From: Chitinophagales bacterium | Lineage (GTDB): Bacteria; Bacteroidota; Bacteroidia; Chitinophagales; Chitinophagaceae | Assembly (NCBI GenBank): GCA_026936105.1 | Contig: JAIXKI010000024.1 | Span: forward strand, 62,001 to 126,000 | Length of the DNA stretch: 64,000 nucleotides | Direction of reading: 5' to 3' | In this document: positions 7,359-15,800 of the stretch, one piece after another | How the letters are laid out: the number at the start of each line of letters is the position of its first letter | Numbering within the stretch: position 1 is the first letter of the stretch | The notes under the pieces: model-generated | Told to the model about the DNA's origin: nothing | The model's database searches: none | The model's input: only the letters and a program-made list of their open reading frames with translations | Made by a program: the position numbers and the translations under genes

Positions 7359-9842
7359 TCAGAAACTTAAACGGAAGCTCCCGAAGACTCCGAACCGTTC
7401 ACTTTTCACCTCAGGCAATGGCCTTGGAAGAACTCTCCATACAAAGTCAAGCCTGAATACGCGGAGAATATTATCAACGCCTGTTCCCAATTCCATAAAA
7501 GTCCTTCCATCCAGTGTCTGGAAACCACTCCCTTGTTTGAAGTTGAAGGCCTTGTTTTTTTCGCTCAGGCTGCCCCATAGTGTTTTTAATGTGAAGAACT
7601 GGCGGAATTTAAGTTTACGTGTCAATGAGATAAAACGGAAAATGCCGTTACCGATATTGTAATCAAGATTCACTCCGACGTATTTGTCATGAATGAATTC
7701 GTAACGGTTCATGGTGTTGAATGCATAAGAATTGTAGTAATAAAGTTCATTGCCCGGAGCGATATCCAGCAACACATAAGGAAGTGTTCCGAAGGTCCTT
7801 CCTGCATAAACATTAAATGAAAAACTTCCGTAGGGAGGTATTTTGATATAGTCGGAAACACTTCCGGAGATTTTGAAATAATCATATCCGCTATGCAATA
7901 CACCGGCAAAACCTTTGCTTAAATAAATTTCCCCAATGGGATATGGGCTTCCGAGGCTGGTGCGGAAGAAATCGTTTTCCAGGAATTTTTCAAGATAGGC
8001 AAACCTGATCTTCAAAGATGTTTCGAACGAAGTCATCGCATCCCTGCCGTTCTTTAATACAAAAGAATCTTTGGATGGAATATTTTTTAAGGGCAGGAAT
8101 GATTTGTTGGTAACGGCAAGCAGCGTGGATAATCCTGATCTGTGCTCATTATAAAATTCAAATCTCTTTTCTTCCATCCTCATATATTTGATCGGTATGT
8201 GCGGCTTACGGATGGCCAATGCAAAAATGTTGTCGGAAGTAACTTCACCATAATAATTTTGCCCGAAATCCAGATCCTTGGTGTAAGATCCATAGAGATA
8301 CAGCCGTGGATGTTTCTTGGGCAGGTAAAATAATTCTGCTTTCCCTTTCAGCTTCTGATCACCGAATCCATAAGCAAGATAGCCGTGCCACCAGAAATGT
8401 TTATCAAAATGATGATTGGTACCAAGATCAAAGCGCACCCGGTAGCCTTCCCAGCCATTATAGGTAAAAGTATTGTACCAGGGCCCGAACTGATAGTTGC
8501 CCGCATCGAGGTATCCGGTTCCGAAAAAATTAACAGCCCTGGTAAATCTTTTGAATGCCGGGGCGTTCGTCAGTGTGTCGATCATTTTAATGATCGCTTT
8601 TTCAGAACTGCTTAGTTCTTCATGGCGGGAACTGCTCCAGAATTCTTTACTTTTTACATCAGCGCCGGGTAAGGTAATTACTTCTTCTTTGATCTTGTTA
8701 CGGGCAAGTTCATTGGTAACGGAACTGTCATTAGTGACAACGTTTTTGTATGTCGTTGTCTTTCTTCCGATGAAACCGAGTTTGTCTTTTCCGAGAGGAG
8801 AAATATCTGCAACAAATTTATCTTTCGATAAAAACCAGGTCGAGTCATTGATCAGCGAGTATTCCTGGATGAGGCTGAGACGGTCAAGAAAATTGATATT
8901 GGCATCTTTGTCAAGCCTCAGGTTGATTTTCTGAATGGCAAAGGTTGTATCATTCACCCAGCAATCTCCTTCAAAAACGTTTTCACCTTTTCTCCTTGGA
9001 GTAAAGACCATGTGATAGAATTTATGATGGTTGAAAAACTGGGTATCTACTACCTGATATTTGTAATAGAAATCGCCATTGTCACTAATGGGACTTACGA
9101 ATTGCTTGTCAAAAACAGGGATAAAGTTTTTATATACATCAATATTTTGATCCATGCCGCCAAGTAATTTCACGATACTCTCATTTTTCACTCCATTGGT
9201 GTTGGCGGCTTTGATTACTTCACGGTATTTCTCAGGCTTTTTCTGATAGTAGTAGTCAGAAATCACTTCGGTTAAATAGCTGGGCAGGTATTTCAATCCT
9301 TCGGAAGTATCCACATTGCTTCGGATCAGATCGCTAACCGGATGCAGGGGTTTGAATTTTGCGAGGCGATCGAAATTAAGGTTCTTGATATCCAGCTCGA
9401 GTTTATTATAAAGTTCATAGGAGAAGTTTTTGAAACGGTAACGGTCATTATCGGGTTTGTGTTTTACTATTTTCCGCCATAACAATAATCCTTTGTTCAC
9501 TTTAATGCGAACGACAACGCCTTCATTAAAAGTGCCGGGTTCCAGCAGTACCTCGGCAATCAGGGTATCTTTTTTCGGATAGAGTGTGAATAAAGAAGGC
9601 TGATATCCCACACAGGTGATCAGAAGAGTGTCGGATGGTAATTTTTCAAAATAAAAATTGAACCTGCCTGCTGAATCGGTGAGCGTTCCGACACTGGTAT
9701 TTTTAAAGATCACCGATGCGAATGGAATGGGTTCTTCGCTGTGAGAATCTTTCACCACTCCTGAAATGATCTTTGTTTGACCCGATCCGGTTCCGGCAAT
9801 GAAGAAAAAGATAACTGTAGCTAAGATTTTGTAAAGTTTCAT
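7359..9842 (-). CDS. DUF5686 outer-membrane protein with carboxypeptidase-like regulatory domain
   Basis: An 827-residue envelope protein. It has a signal peptide (residues 1-21, ending SGQ), then a carboxypeptidase D regulatory-like beta-sandwich at about 25-105 (the ISGVVKD ... PIPFASV pattern followed by GTLTDSAGRFNF), then a long region rich in aromatic and alternating residues typical of DUF5686, probably a beta-barrel. Families with this layout are common in Bacteroidota and their function is not established; the N-terminal domain is the same type found on SusC-like transporters. A TAACTTTG -7 element lies 16 bases upstream of the ATG. The adjacent gene is another large outer-membrane protein on the same strand. 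Confidence 0.85.
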   Translation of the reverse strand: MKLYKILATVIFFFIAGTGSGQTKIISGVVKDSHSEEPIPFASVIFKNTSVGTLTDSAGRFNFYFEKLPSDTLLITCVGYQPSLFTLYPKKDTLIAEVLLEPGTFNEGVVVRIKVNKGLLLWRKIVKHKPDNDRYRFKNFSYELYNKLELDIKNLNFDRLAKFKPLHPVSDLIRSNVDTSEGLKYLPSYLTEVISDYYYQKKPEKYREVIKAANTNGVKNESIVKLLGGMDQNIDVYKNFIPVFDKQFVSPISDNGDFYYKYQVVDTQFFNHHKFYHMVFTPRRKGENVFEGDCWVNDTTFAIQKINLRLDKDANINFLDRLSLIQEYSLINDSTWFLSKDKFVADISPLGKDKLGFIGRKTTTYKNVVTNDSSVTNELARNKIKEEVITLPGADVKSKEFWSSSRHEELSSSEKAIIKMIDTLTNAPAFKRFTRAVNFFGTGYLDAGNYQFGPWYNTFTYNGWEGYRVRFDLGTNHHFDKHFWWHGYLAYGFGDQKLKGKAELFYLPKKHPRLYLYGSYTKDLDFGQNYYGEVTSDNIFALAIRKPHIPIKYMRMEEKRFEFYNEHRSGLSTLLAVTNKSFLPLKNIPSKDSFVLKNGRDAMTSFETSLKIRFAYLEKFLENDFFRTSLGSPYPIGEIYLSKGFAGVLHSGYDYFKISGSVSDYIKIPPYGSFSFNVYAGRTFGTLPYVLLDIAPGNELYYYNSYAFNTMNRYEFIHDKYVGVNLDYNIGNGIFRFISLTRKLKFRQFFTLKTLWGSLSEKNKAFNFKQGSGFQTLDGRTFMELGTGVDNILRVFRLDFVWRVLPRPLPEVKSERFGVFGSFRLSF

Positions 9843-9858
9843 TGGGACTTTGAACCTG

Positions 9859-9866
9859 CAAAGTTA
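9859..9866 (-). promoter_or_regulatory. Bacteroidota -7 element (TAACTTTG)
   Basis: Exact match to TAnnTTTG read on the minus strand, 16 bases upstream of the DUF5686 gene start. No clear TTTG -33 partner at the usual spacing was found. Confidence 0.5.
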
Positions 9867-9984
9867 TTGATTGGGAACTAATACTTCATTTGATCAAAGA
9901 AGTATAAAAGAGTATGTTACCCGGTGAACGGAACTTATCTCAGGTCATTTACTATTCACACGGTATGAATAGTAAATGATGATT

Positions 9985-12900
9985 TTAAAAATCCAGTCCC
10001 ATGGCAAAATACCATGCCGGTTTTCCCCTGAAGATGCCATTCATCTCCCAGGCAGCGTCTATGCGAAGAAAATACCCAAGCAATACACTTCTTGCGCCAA
10101 AACCATAGCCGCCTGCAAAGGGGCCGATGCCACCGGCTTTGACGGAAACGGTCATCGGCGGCGCACCATAAACGACTCCGGGCCTTCTCATTTTATTGTA
10201 AGCTCCGTTCCATGCAGAACCGAGGTCGGCAAATTGCACCAACTGGAAATTCCTTAAAAAGGCATTATTGATCGGCCTGTTCAGGAATGTGGAAAATACA
10301 GGTACCCTGATCTCACTGTTCACTACAAGAGCATTGTTCCCGTTGGCCACATTCTGATTGAACCCGCGGAGATTCACAGCGAGGGATTGATAAGCATATT
10401 CATTATCGGGAGCCGGCCTGTTGGACTTATTAAATTTCGGGAAAAGCCAGTTGTCAACACCGCCCAGATAATAAATGAATTTTTCAGGGCCCCATGAAAA
10501 ATCTCCTGCTGCACGAACTGCCCAGATAATATTACGGTAGATCGGTAAATAGTGCCTGCCGTCAAATCCTGCATTTAATGTATATGGATTTTCTGCAGTC
10601 TGGCCATTTATTTTACTGACCCTTGCGTTCCAGTCCATGTATATTTTCCAGCGAAGCCCGAACCATATATTCTGCGCCGGACTGATGGCATCATCATACA
10701 CGTATTCTGCATGGACCAATGCATAATTGAATTTTCTGTCTTCCGCTTTCAACCCGGCAAAGCCATCAGAGAGCGCAACATATTTATCACTCCGGAAAGC
10801 AACATTAAAACGTATGCTTCTGATCTTATTAAATGGATAGGAAACAGTGATCTGATACAGGTTCGTGAATTGTTTAGCATTGAACTGAAGCGAATCATTG
10901 TACAACGGAGGATTCTTGACAGAATTGCGGTAATAGGTGAATCCATAGTCAAGCCTCTTTTTAAGATACTGGGTGCTCAGCACATATTCCATATTGTCCA
11001 GGTTAGGACTGATACGGAAACCGCCGGCAAATTTCCAGTCTTCCATCAGGTCTGAGGTTCCTACTCTCAGAATACCATTGAAAGGATCCCCATTGCTGAG
11101 ATAGACCGGCCCGTTGCCGCCCTGGTATGGTTGAAAGCGGTTGACCAGAACACTGTTGTTGAAACCACTTACCAGGTAATCATTGAAGAATTTGGGAGGC
11201 CTGTATTCAAATATTTTTGCTTTCTTAAGAACAGGTTCTTTTGTCAACTGATGTGATCCCACTATCATTCCTTCTTTGGAGGTGGTGTCAGGCTTCTCGA
11301 ATTCGAATTCATTCTGAAAAAAGTCATTTTGTTTTTTTGTCGTGTCAGATTTCGGGACCGGCTGGCTGGGGCTCACTTTACCGGTAGCTCTTTTCCGTTC
11401 ATCCATCACCCGCCTCATATATTCGGTAGGCCCGGCTGTTACATTACGCCGCCTCAGAGTATTCTCATCCACTTTCAGACGATACAAAAGTTTTACATCG
11501 CCCAGTTTCACCACTTCACTTACCTGGCTGTTATCGCCGGCAGTACGGGTTTCCAGCAAACTGCTCTGATAGTTGGTAAGAGGAAAGACATAAGCGGAAT
11601 CATTGGTGATGGAAACAAAACCTACAGAGTCAATATCCGTTTTATCCCATTCTTTGAGCAGGCTGTCCACTTCTTTTACATCAGGATTGCGCAGCACTTC
11701 ATCTCCGATGAACACCAACGTGTCAATGCCGGCTCTTTGTGTTTGAAAGAATCCTGCATAACGGTTATTGATACCATTCTCATCACTTACAAAAGTGAAA
11801 TGCGAAGTATTATACTGAGACGGATAACGGGCATTGCCGAATTTCAGATTGGTGAGCCGGGAGATCTGTTTAAAATCCGATTTATTCCAGTTGTCCACCA
11901 GGAAAATATTAAAACGTTTTCCGGGAAGAGAGTCGTCACTGTTTGCTGCATTGGCAGAAGGCCGGTTGCTGGAAAAGATGATGCCTGATTTGTTGGGGAA
12001 TGCCACAAAAGAAGCATCCAGGTCATCATAGACATCATTGGTGATCTGCTCTACGGATTGCTTGTCAATTTTATAAACAAAGATGTCCGATTGTCCGCTT
12101 TTTACAGCGCTGAACAGAAGTGTGTTGGCATCCAGCATGTAATTCATGTCTTCCACCTGGTCGAACATCTTCAGATCCTGCTTTACTGTTTTGATACGGT
12201 TCAATACATCATAAACAAAGAGTTTCGTTTTCCCCTGATCATTATACACCACTGCCAGCCTTGTGCCTTTACCATCCCATGCCAGAATAGGATAGTTCGG
12301 ATTTTCTTCGTCCTGCCTGGAACGCCCACCGTATTTTAATAATACTTTTTTGCTTACAAAGTTTTCCATCAGTATCACCGAATATCTTCCCTGGTTATAT
12401 TCCACCATGGCATAAGTGAAACTTTTCGGATTGGGGTTGGCATTGAAACGGATGTAATCTCTTTTTCCGATCTCCCTGGTAATGGACAACTGTCCCTTGG
12501 GAACATTGCGCCTGCCGCGGATATCTTTGAAATATTGCTGCGGTATTTCCAGCATGAAATCTTCCAGAATCTTTTTGAACTTTTTATTGGCAACTTTCAT
12601 GGAAGCATTGTTCAGGTTCCTGTAGATCCGTGCCAGGTAAAGAAGATAGGTGGTCTTATTTTTCCCGTATTTATTGGCTATATAGTACCAGAAAGCATGA
12701 CCTGCAAGATCAGGTTTCTCATAAGCGAACTGATAAAAGTTATTATATAATCCTCCCAGCATCACTGCACGGAGATCATCATCGAGCTCGGGGCTCCAGT
12801 TTTGAGCCGCATAAGCGATATAACCGTCGGTAAGCCATTTGGGAAGATCGAGTAAGGCCTGGTTAGCGGCAAATTCTCCAAGGTCGTCACCGAAAAGGAC

Positions 12901-13344
12901 ATTTTCCACCAGTATCCTGGCAATACCCTGTCGTATCTGCAGGCGCAGGTTGTCATGATTAGCATCGAAATAGACGATCATTTTGTTGTTCACCAGTTTG
13001 GTAACGCCGCCCGTATTCTGCCAGTCAATGCCCAACCCGATATTGGATTGCTGCATTTCATCAAAACTGTTGTAGATAACTATATTGGCACGGCGTTGCA
13101 GTCCGTATTCAACGAATTCCTCAAGGCCCGGGAGTTCCTGCTCGGCAATTTGCGCAACATATTTTCCCAGTGCCAGCCCGTTCTGACTAAAATAAGAGTT
13201 AAAATTCTCTGTCTGGTAATATTTCCATTTGAAATTCTGGTATTGGACCCTATTCTTCCCAAATTCCACAGAGTTCACCTGCGCCGATGTTTTCATGATC
13301 ATGAAAACCGGAAAGCAGGCCATCAGGCATAATACTTTCTTCAT
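9985..13344 (-). CDS. Propeller and beta-barrel outer-membrane protein (peptidase-like N-terminus)
   Basis: A 1119-residue exported protein (signal peptide residues 1-21, ending SAQ). Three regions can be seen. Residues about 25-270 resemble a zincin-like peptidase fold, but the place where HExxH would stand reads RLQIRQGIARILVEN, so the metal site is missing. Residues about 290-510 carry repeated TolB/WD40-type beta-propeller blades (YPILAWDGKGTRLAVVY, IIFSSNRPSA). The last 400 residues, after a charged linker with many Lys and Thr, look like a BamA/surface-antigen type beta-barrel ending in a short aromatic C-terminus (WYFAMGLDF). Annotators often call such proteins TolB-like. It is on the same strand as the DUF5686 gene, 142 bases upstream of it. 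Function unknown; an outer-membrane assembly or surface role is inference. Confidence 0.82.
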   Translation of the reverse strand: MKKVLCLMACFPVFMIMKTSAQVNSVEFGKNRVQYQNFKWKYYQTENFNSYFSQNGLALGKYVAQIAEQELPGLEEFVEYGLQRRANIVIYNSFDEMQQSNIGLGIDWQNTGGVTKLVNNKMIVYFDANHDNLRLQIRQGIARILVENVLFGDDLGEFAANQALLDLPKWLTDGYIAYAAQNWSPELDDDLRAVMLGGLYNNFYQFAYEKPDLAGHAFWYYIANKYGKNKTTYLLYLARIYRNLNNASMKVANKKFKKILEDFMLEIPQQYFKDIRGRRNVPKGQLSITREIGKRDYIRFNANPNPKSFTYAMVEYNQGRYSVILMENFVSKKVLLKYGGRSRQDEENPNYPILAWDGKGTRLAVVYNDQGKTKLFVYDVLNRIKTVKQDLKMFDQVEDMNYMLDANTLLFSAVKSGQSDIFVYKIDKQSVEQITNDVYDDLDASFVAFPNKSGIIFSSNRPSANAANSDDSLPGKRFNIFLVDNWNKSDFKQISRLTNLKFGNARYPSQYNTSHFTFVSDENGINNRYAGFFQTQRAGIDTLVFIGDEVLRNPDVKEVDSLLKEWDKTDIDSVGFVSITNDSAYVFPLTNYQSSLLETRTAGDNSQVSEVVKLGDVKLLYRLKVDENTLRRRNVTAGPTEYMRRVMDERKRATGKVSPSQPVPKSDTTKKQNDFFQNEFEFEKPDTTSKEGMIVGSHQLTKEPVLKKAKIFEYRPPKFFNDYLVSGFNNSVLVNRFQPYQGGNGPVYLSNGDPFNGILRVGTSDLMEDWKFAGGFRISPNLDNMEYVLSTQYLKKRLDYGFTYYRNSVKNPPLYNDSLQFNAKQFTNLYQITVSYPFNKIRSIRFNVAFRSDKYVALSDGFAGLKAEDRKFNYALVHAEYVYDDAISPAQNIWFGLRWKIYMDWNARVSKINGQTAENPYTLNAGFDGRHYLPIYRNIIWAVRAAGDFSWGPEKFIYYLGGVDNWLFPKFNKSNRPAPDNEYAYQSLAVNLRGFNQNVANGNNALVVNSEIRVPVFSTFLNRPINNAFLRNFQLVQFADLGSAWNGAYNKMRRPGVVYGAPPMTVSVKAGGIGPFAGGYGFGARSVLLGYFLRIDAAWEMNGIFRGKPAWYFAMGLDF

Positions 13345-13447
13345 AGAATCATTACATTTCGTGTCTTTCGATGCTTATTGTCCTGTCGTCTTTAATTTCG
13401 CATCCGGTAAACAATTTACCAAAAAACTAAAGTACGAAAAACCGACC

Positions 13448-14092
13448 ATGTTAAACATTAAGAAATTTACATTTAACCCGGTTGAAGAGAATACTTATGT
13501 TTTGTATAACGAAAAAGGCCGGTGCTGCATTATTGATCCGGGCTGTTATTTTGCCGGTGAAAGACAGGAGTTGAGATCAGCTATCGAAGAGGAAGGGCTG
13601 GAGCCTGTTTTGTTACTCAATACGCATTGTCACCTTGATCATGTATTCGGTAATAAATTCATACGGGACACCTGGGGGTTGACGCTGCACATTCATGAGC
13701 TGGAAAAGCCGGTGCTGGACTTTGCCCCGGCAAGTGGAAGGATGTGGCAATTGCCCTTTGAGAACTATGAAGGCCCATTGGTTTATCTGAAAGAAGGAGA
13801 TACTATAAAACTGGATGAAGACGAACTGAAGATATTGTTGGCCCCGGGACACTCACCGGGAAGTATATGCTTCTATGACCGGGCAGGAGGCTTTGTGATT
13901 GGCGGGGATGTGTTATTCAATGGCAGTATCGGAAGGACCGATCTTCCGGGAGGTGATTTTGACACCCTGATCAACAGCATTCAGACCCGGATCTTCACTT
14001 TACCGGATGACACCAAAGTATATCCCGGTCATGGGCCGGTGACAACGGTGGGGTTTGAGAAGATGAATAACCCGTTTGTTAAGATGTATTGA
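13448..14092 (+). CDS. Metallo-beta-lactamase-fold hydrolase (glyoxalase II-like)
   Basis: A 214-residue cytoplasmic hydrolase. All metal ligands of the fold are present: THCHLDH (His60, His62, Asp64, His65), His135 in GHSPGS, Asp154 in GGDVLF and His195 in PGHGP. This is the short glyoxalase II-like group, acting on thioesters or similar substrates, without the C-terminal domain of true glyoxalase II. I choose ATG 13448 because MLNIKKFTFNPVEENTY is the normal family N-terminus; the frame is open further upstream but that part overlaps the upstream divergent gene. The last 53 codons are repeated, in decayed form, at 15447-15608 beyond the ATPase gene. Confidence 0.93.
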   Translation: MLNIKKFTFNPVEENTYVLYNEKGRCCIIDPGCYFAGERQELRSAIEEEGLEPVLLLNTHCHLDHVFGNKFIRDTWGLTLHIHELEKPVLDFAPASGRMWQLPFENYEGPLVYLKEGDTIKLDEDELKILLAPGHSPGSICFYDRAGGFVIGGDVLFNGSIGRTDLPGGDFDTLINSIQTRIFTLPDDTKVYPGHGPVTTVGFEKMNNPFVKMY

Positions 14093-14158
14093 TTATCCTT
14101 GTTGTAGTTTATACTCATAATTTTAGTCGTGGCGGGATGTCAAAAAAACAGCGGGACT

Positions 14159-15355
14159 TCAATATAACATTCCGAATAGCCACAAAGGTATTTTGTGCAG
14201 CGCACCGGTTTCAATATTATCATTCACAATCCAAAAATTCTTAGCAGATGAAGTTGCTGTTCCTGTTTTGTTTTTACCTCCTATTTCAAATTCATTTTTT
14301 CCATCTACGGTAAAATCGCCCTTTACAGACAGCGAAACACTATGCCCTGCGTTTTTAAGCTGGTTTAAAAAAAATGATTCCCTCATATTGCCTTTATCAG
14401 CGTTTTCTGGTGAAAGTGCAAAGTGAAAGTTGGTATTCTCCAGAAAAATTTTGTCTGGTTTCTGAAGTGTGCTGATACTTTTGCCAAGTGCCGATAAGGA
14501 ATTAATTAGTCTTGCTTTTTCAAGATAATGCAGGTATTGAACCAGCGTATTGCGATGGATCCCGATTTTGTCACTCAATTTTGATATGTTAGGTTTAAAA
14601 GGAACATTGGTGGCGAGGATGTAAAAAAGCCGGCTTATTTTTCTGATATTAGCAGGATCAAATCCTTCAATAAACATCAGATCGTTTTCCAAAGTCATTT
14701 TTATGATTTGCTCCAGCCTTATGGAATATGTTTTTTTACCTTCTAAAAAAAAAGGATAATATCCAAACTGTAAATAGTCACTGAAGTACATCAATGGTTT
14801 AAACTGCTTTGCCAGGTCTAATGCGATTTCCCCATGATGGATCAGAATGTCTTTCAACGAAACTGGTTGCAGCGTGGCAATATTTGAAAACTGCAGGTAT
14901 TCACGGTAAGAAAGACCAGGCATCTCAAACTGAACGGAGCGACGGCTGAGATCGGCATTTTGGCGAAGTATATCGGTAATGCACGAACCTGTAAACACAA
15001 TATGAATTTTCTTATATTGATCATACAGATTTTTTATTTCTTTAGCCCATTGGGGATATTTATGCACTTCGTCGAGAAAAAAAGTATCAATTCCCCTTGG
15101 AATGAAATACCGGGCAACATCCACCAACTTGTTATCTGTAAAAAATATATCATCGAGTGAAAGATAAAGTGCATTTGCTCTGTTGCCGTATCGCTGCTTT
15201 ATTTGCTGCAGAAGCAAGGTTGTTTTACCCGTTCCTCTGGCTCCGACAATTCCGATCAGCCGGTCATTCCAATGAATTTTTTCCTGTAGCAGGCGTACTT
15301 TATCCGCCGATTGTTCTGATACCAATATTTGTGATCTGATTAATAGGTTATCCAT
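14159..15355 (-). CDS. AAA ATPase of the AAA_14/DUF4143 type
   Basis: A 398-residue ATPase from the group that combines an AAA domain with a winged-helix and DUF4143-like C-terminus. Walker A is GARGTGKT (residues 38-45) and Walker B is FFLDE (Asp96-Glu97), followed by HKYPQWAKEIKNLYD, which is diagnostic of the group; FTGS follows as a sensor. Residues near 270-310 form a winged helix (ISKLSDKIGIHRNTLVQYLHYLEK). The C-terminal segment has EFEIGGKNK, like the degenerate nuclease-type end of these proteins. ATG 15355 gives MDNLLIRSQ; a start seven codons upstream also exists. The gene looks more AT-rich than its neighbours and is bracketed by an intact hydrolase 3' end and a decayed copy of it, so it probably arrived by insertion. 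These ATPases are often horizontally mobile and their role is unknown. Confidence 0.88.
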   Translation of the reverse strand: MDNLLIRSQILVSEQSADKVRLLQEKIHWNDRLIGIVGARGTGKTTLLLQQIKQRYGNRANALYLSLDDIFFTDNKLVDVARYFIPRGIDTFFLDEVHKYPQWAKEIKNLYDQYKKIHIVFTGSCITDILRQNADLSRRSVQFEMPGLSYREYLQFSNIATLQPVSLKDILIHHGEIALDLAKQFKPLMYFSDYLQFGYYPFFLEGKKTYSIRLEQIIKMTLENDLMFIEGFDPANIRKISRLFYILATNVPFKPNISKLSDKIGIHRNTLVQYLHYLEKARLINSLSALGKSISTLQKPDKIFLENTNFHFALSPENADKGNMRESFFLNQLKNAGHSVSLSVKGDFTVDGKNEFEIGGKNKTGTATSSAKNFWIVNDNIETGALHKIPLWLFGMLY

Positions 15356-15446
15356 TTTGCTGTTTTGATTCAGCAAAAATATATAAAAATGCTGTATAAA
15401 AAGAGCAAAAAATAAATAAAATGATAGTTTAATTCATCAAACATCC

Positions 15447-15608
15447 GACAGGGCCGTTTTGTGAGAAAGAGATTACAACACCTTAATAAATAGCATTCAA
15501 ACGCAGTTGTTTACTTTACCCGATGACACCAAAGTATATCCCGGTCATGGGCCGGTGACAACGGTGGGTTTTGAGAAGATGAATAACCCGTTTGTAAAAA
15601 TGTTCTGA
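15447..15608 (+). pseudogene. Decayed duplicate of the 3' end of the metallo-beta-lactamase-fold gene
   Basis: Read from 15447, the frame aligns without gaps to residues 162-214 of the hydrolase encoded at 13448-14092, including the last residue before the stop. An in-frame TGA interrupts it at 15462-15464 and the first codons are poorly matched (GRTDLPGGD reads as DRAVL*ERD). Over the last 85 bases the copies are nearly identical: 15522-15595 matches 14006-14079 with one mismatch, while the 45 bases before that differ at many third positions. The remnant has no start and no preceding catalytic core. It is separated from the intact gene by the oppositely oriented ATPase gene. Confidence 0.88.
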
Positions 15609-15800
15609 ATGTTACAGCATACAACTCATCATGCTATTATGGTGAATGTATCTGAAAGAAACTGAAATTTCAAAGGAAATTTTCTGATGAATATCTGTGA
15701 CAGAATTAAGAAAATGATCACATCCGGAAAATTTCCACCCTGCTTTTACCGGCTGATCTTTTGTAATGAAAGGCTGAAAATTTTGCTGTTCTAAAAAAAC

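Noticed and set aside
11329-11988. 219-codon plus-strand open frame inside the propeller/barrel gene
   Set aside because: The minus-strand gene is convincing over the same span; the antisense frame is a by-product of its codon use.
14159-15608. Insertion sequence or transposon around the DUF4143 ATPase
   Set aside because: No transposase, no terminal inverted repeats and no target-site duplication beyond the hydrolase-tail copy were seen.
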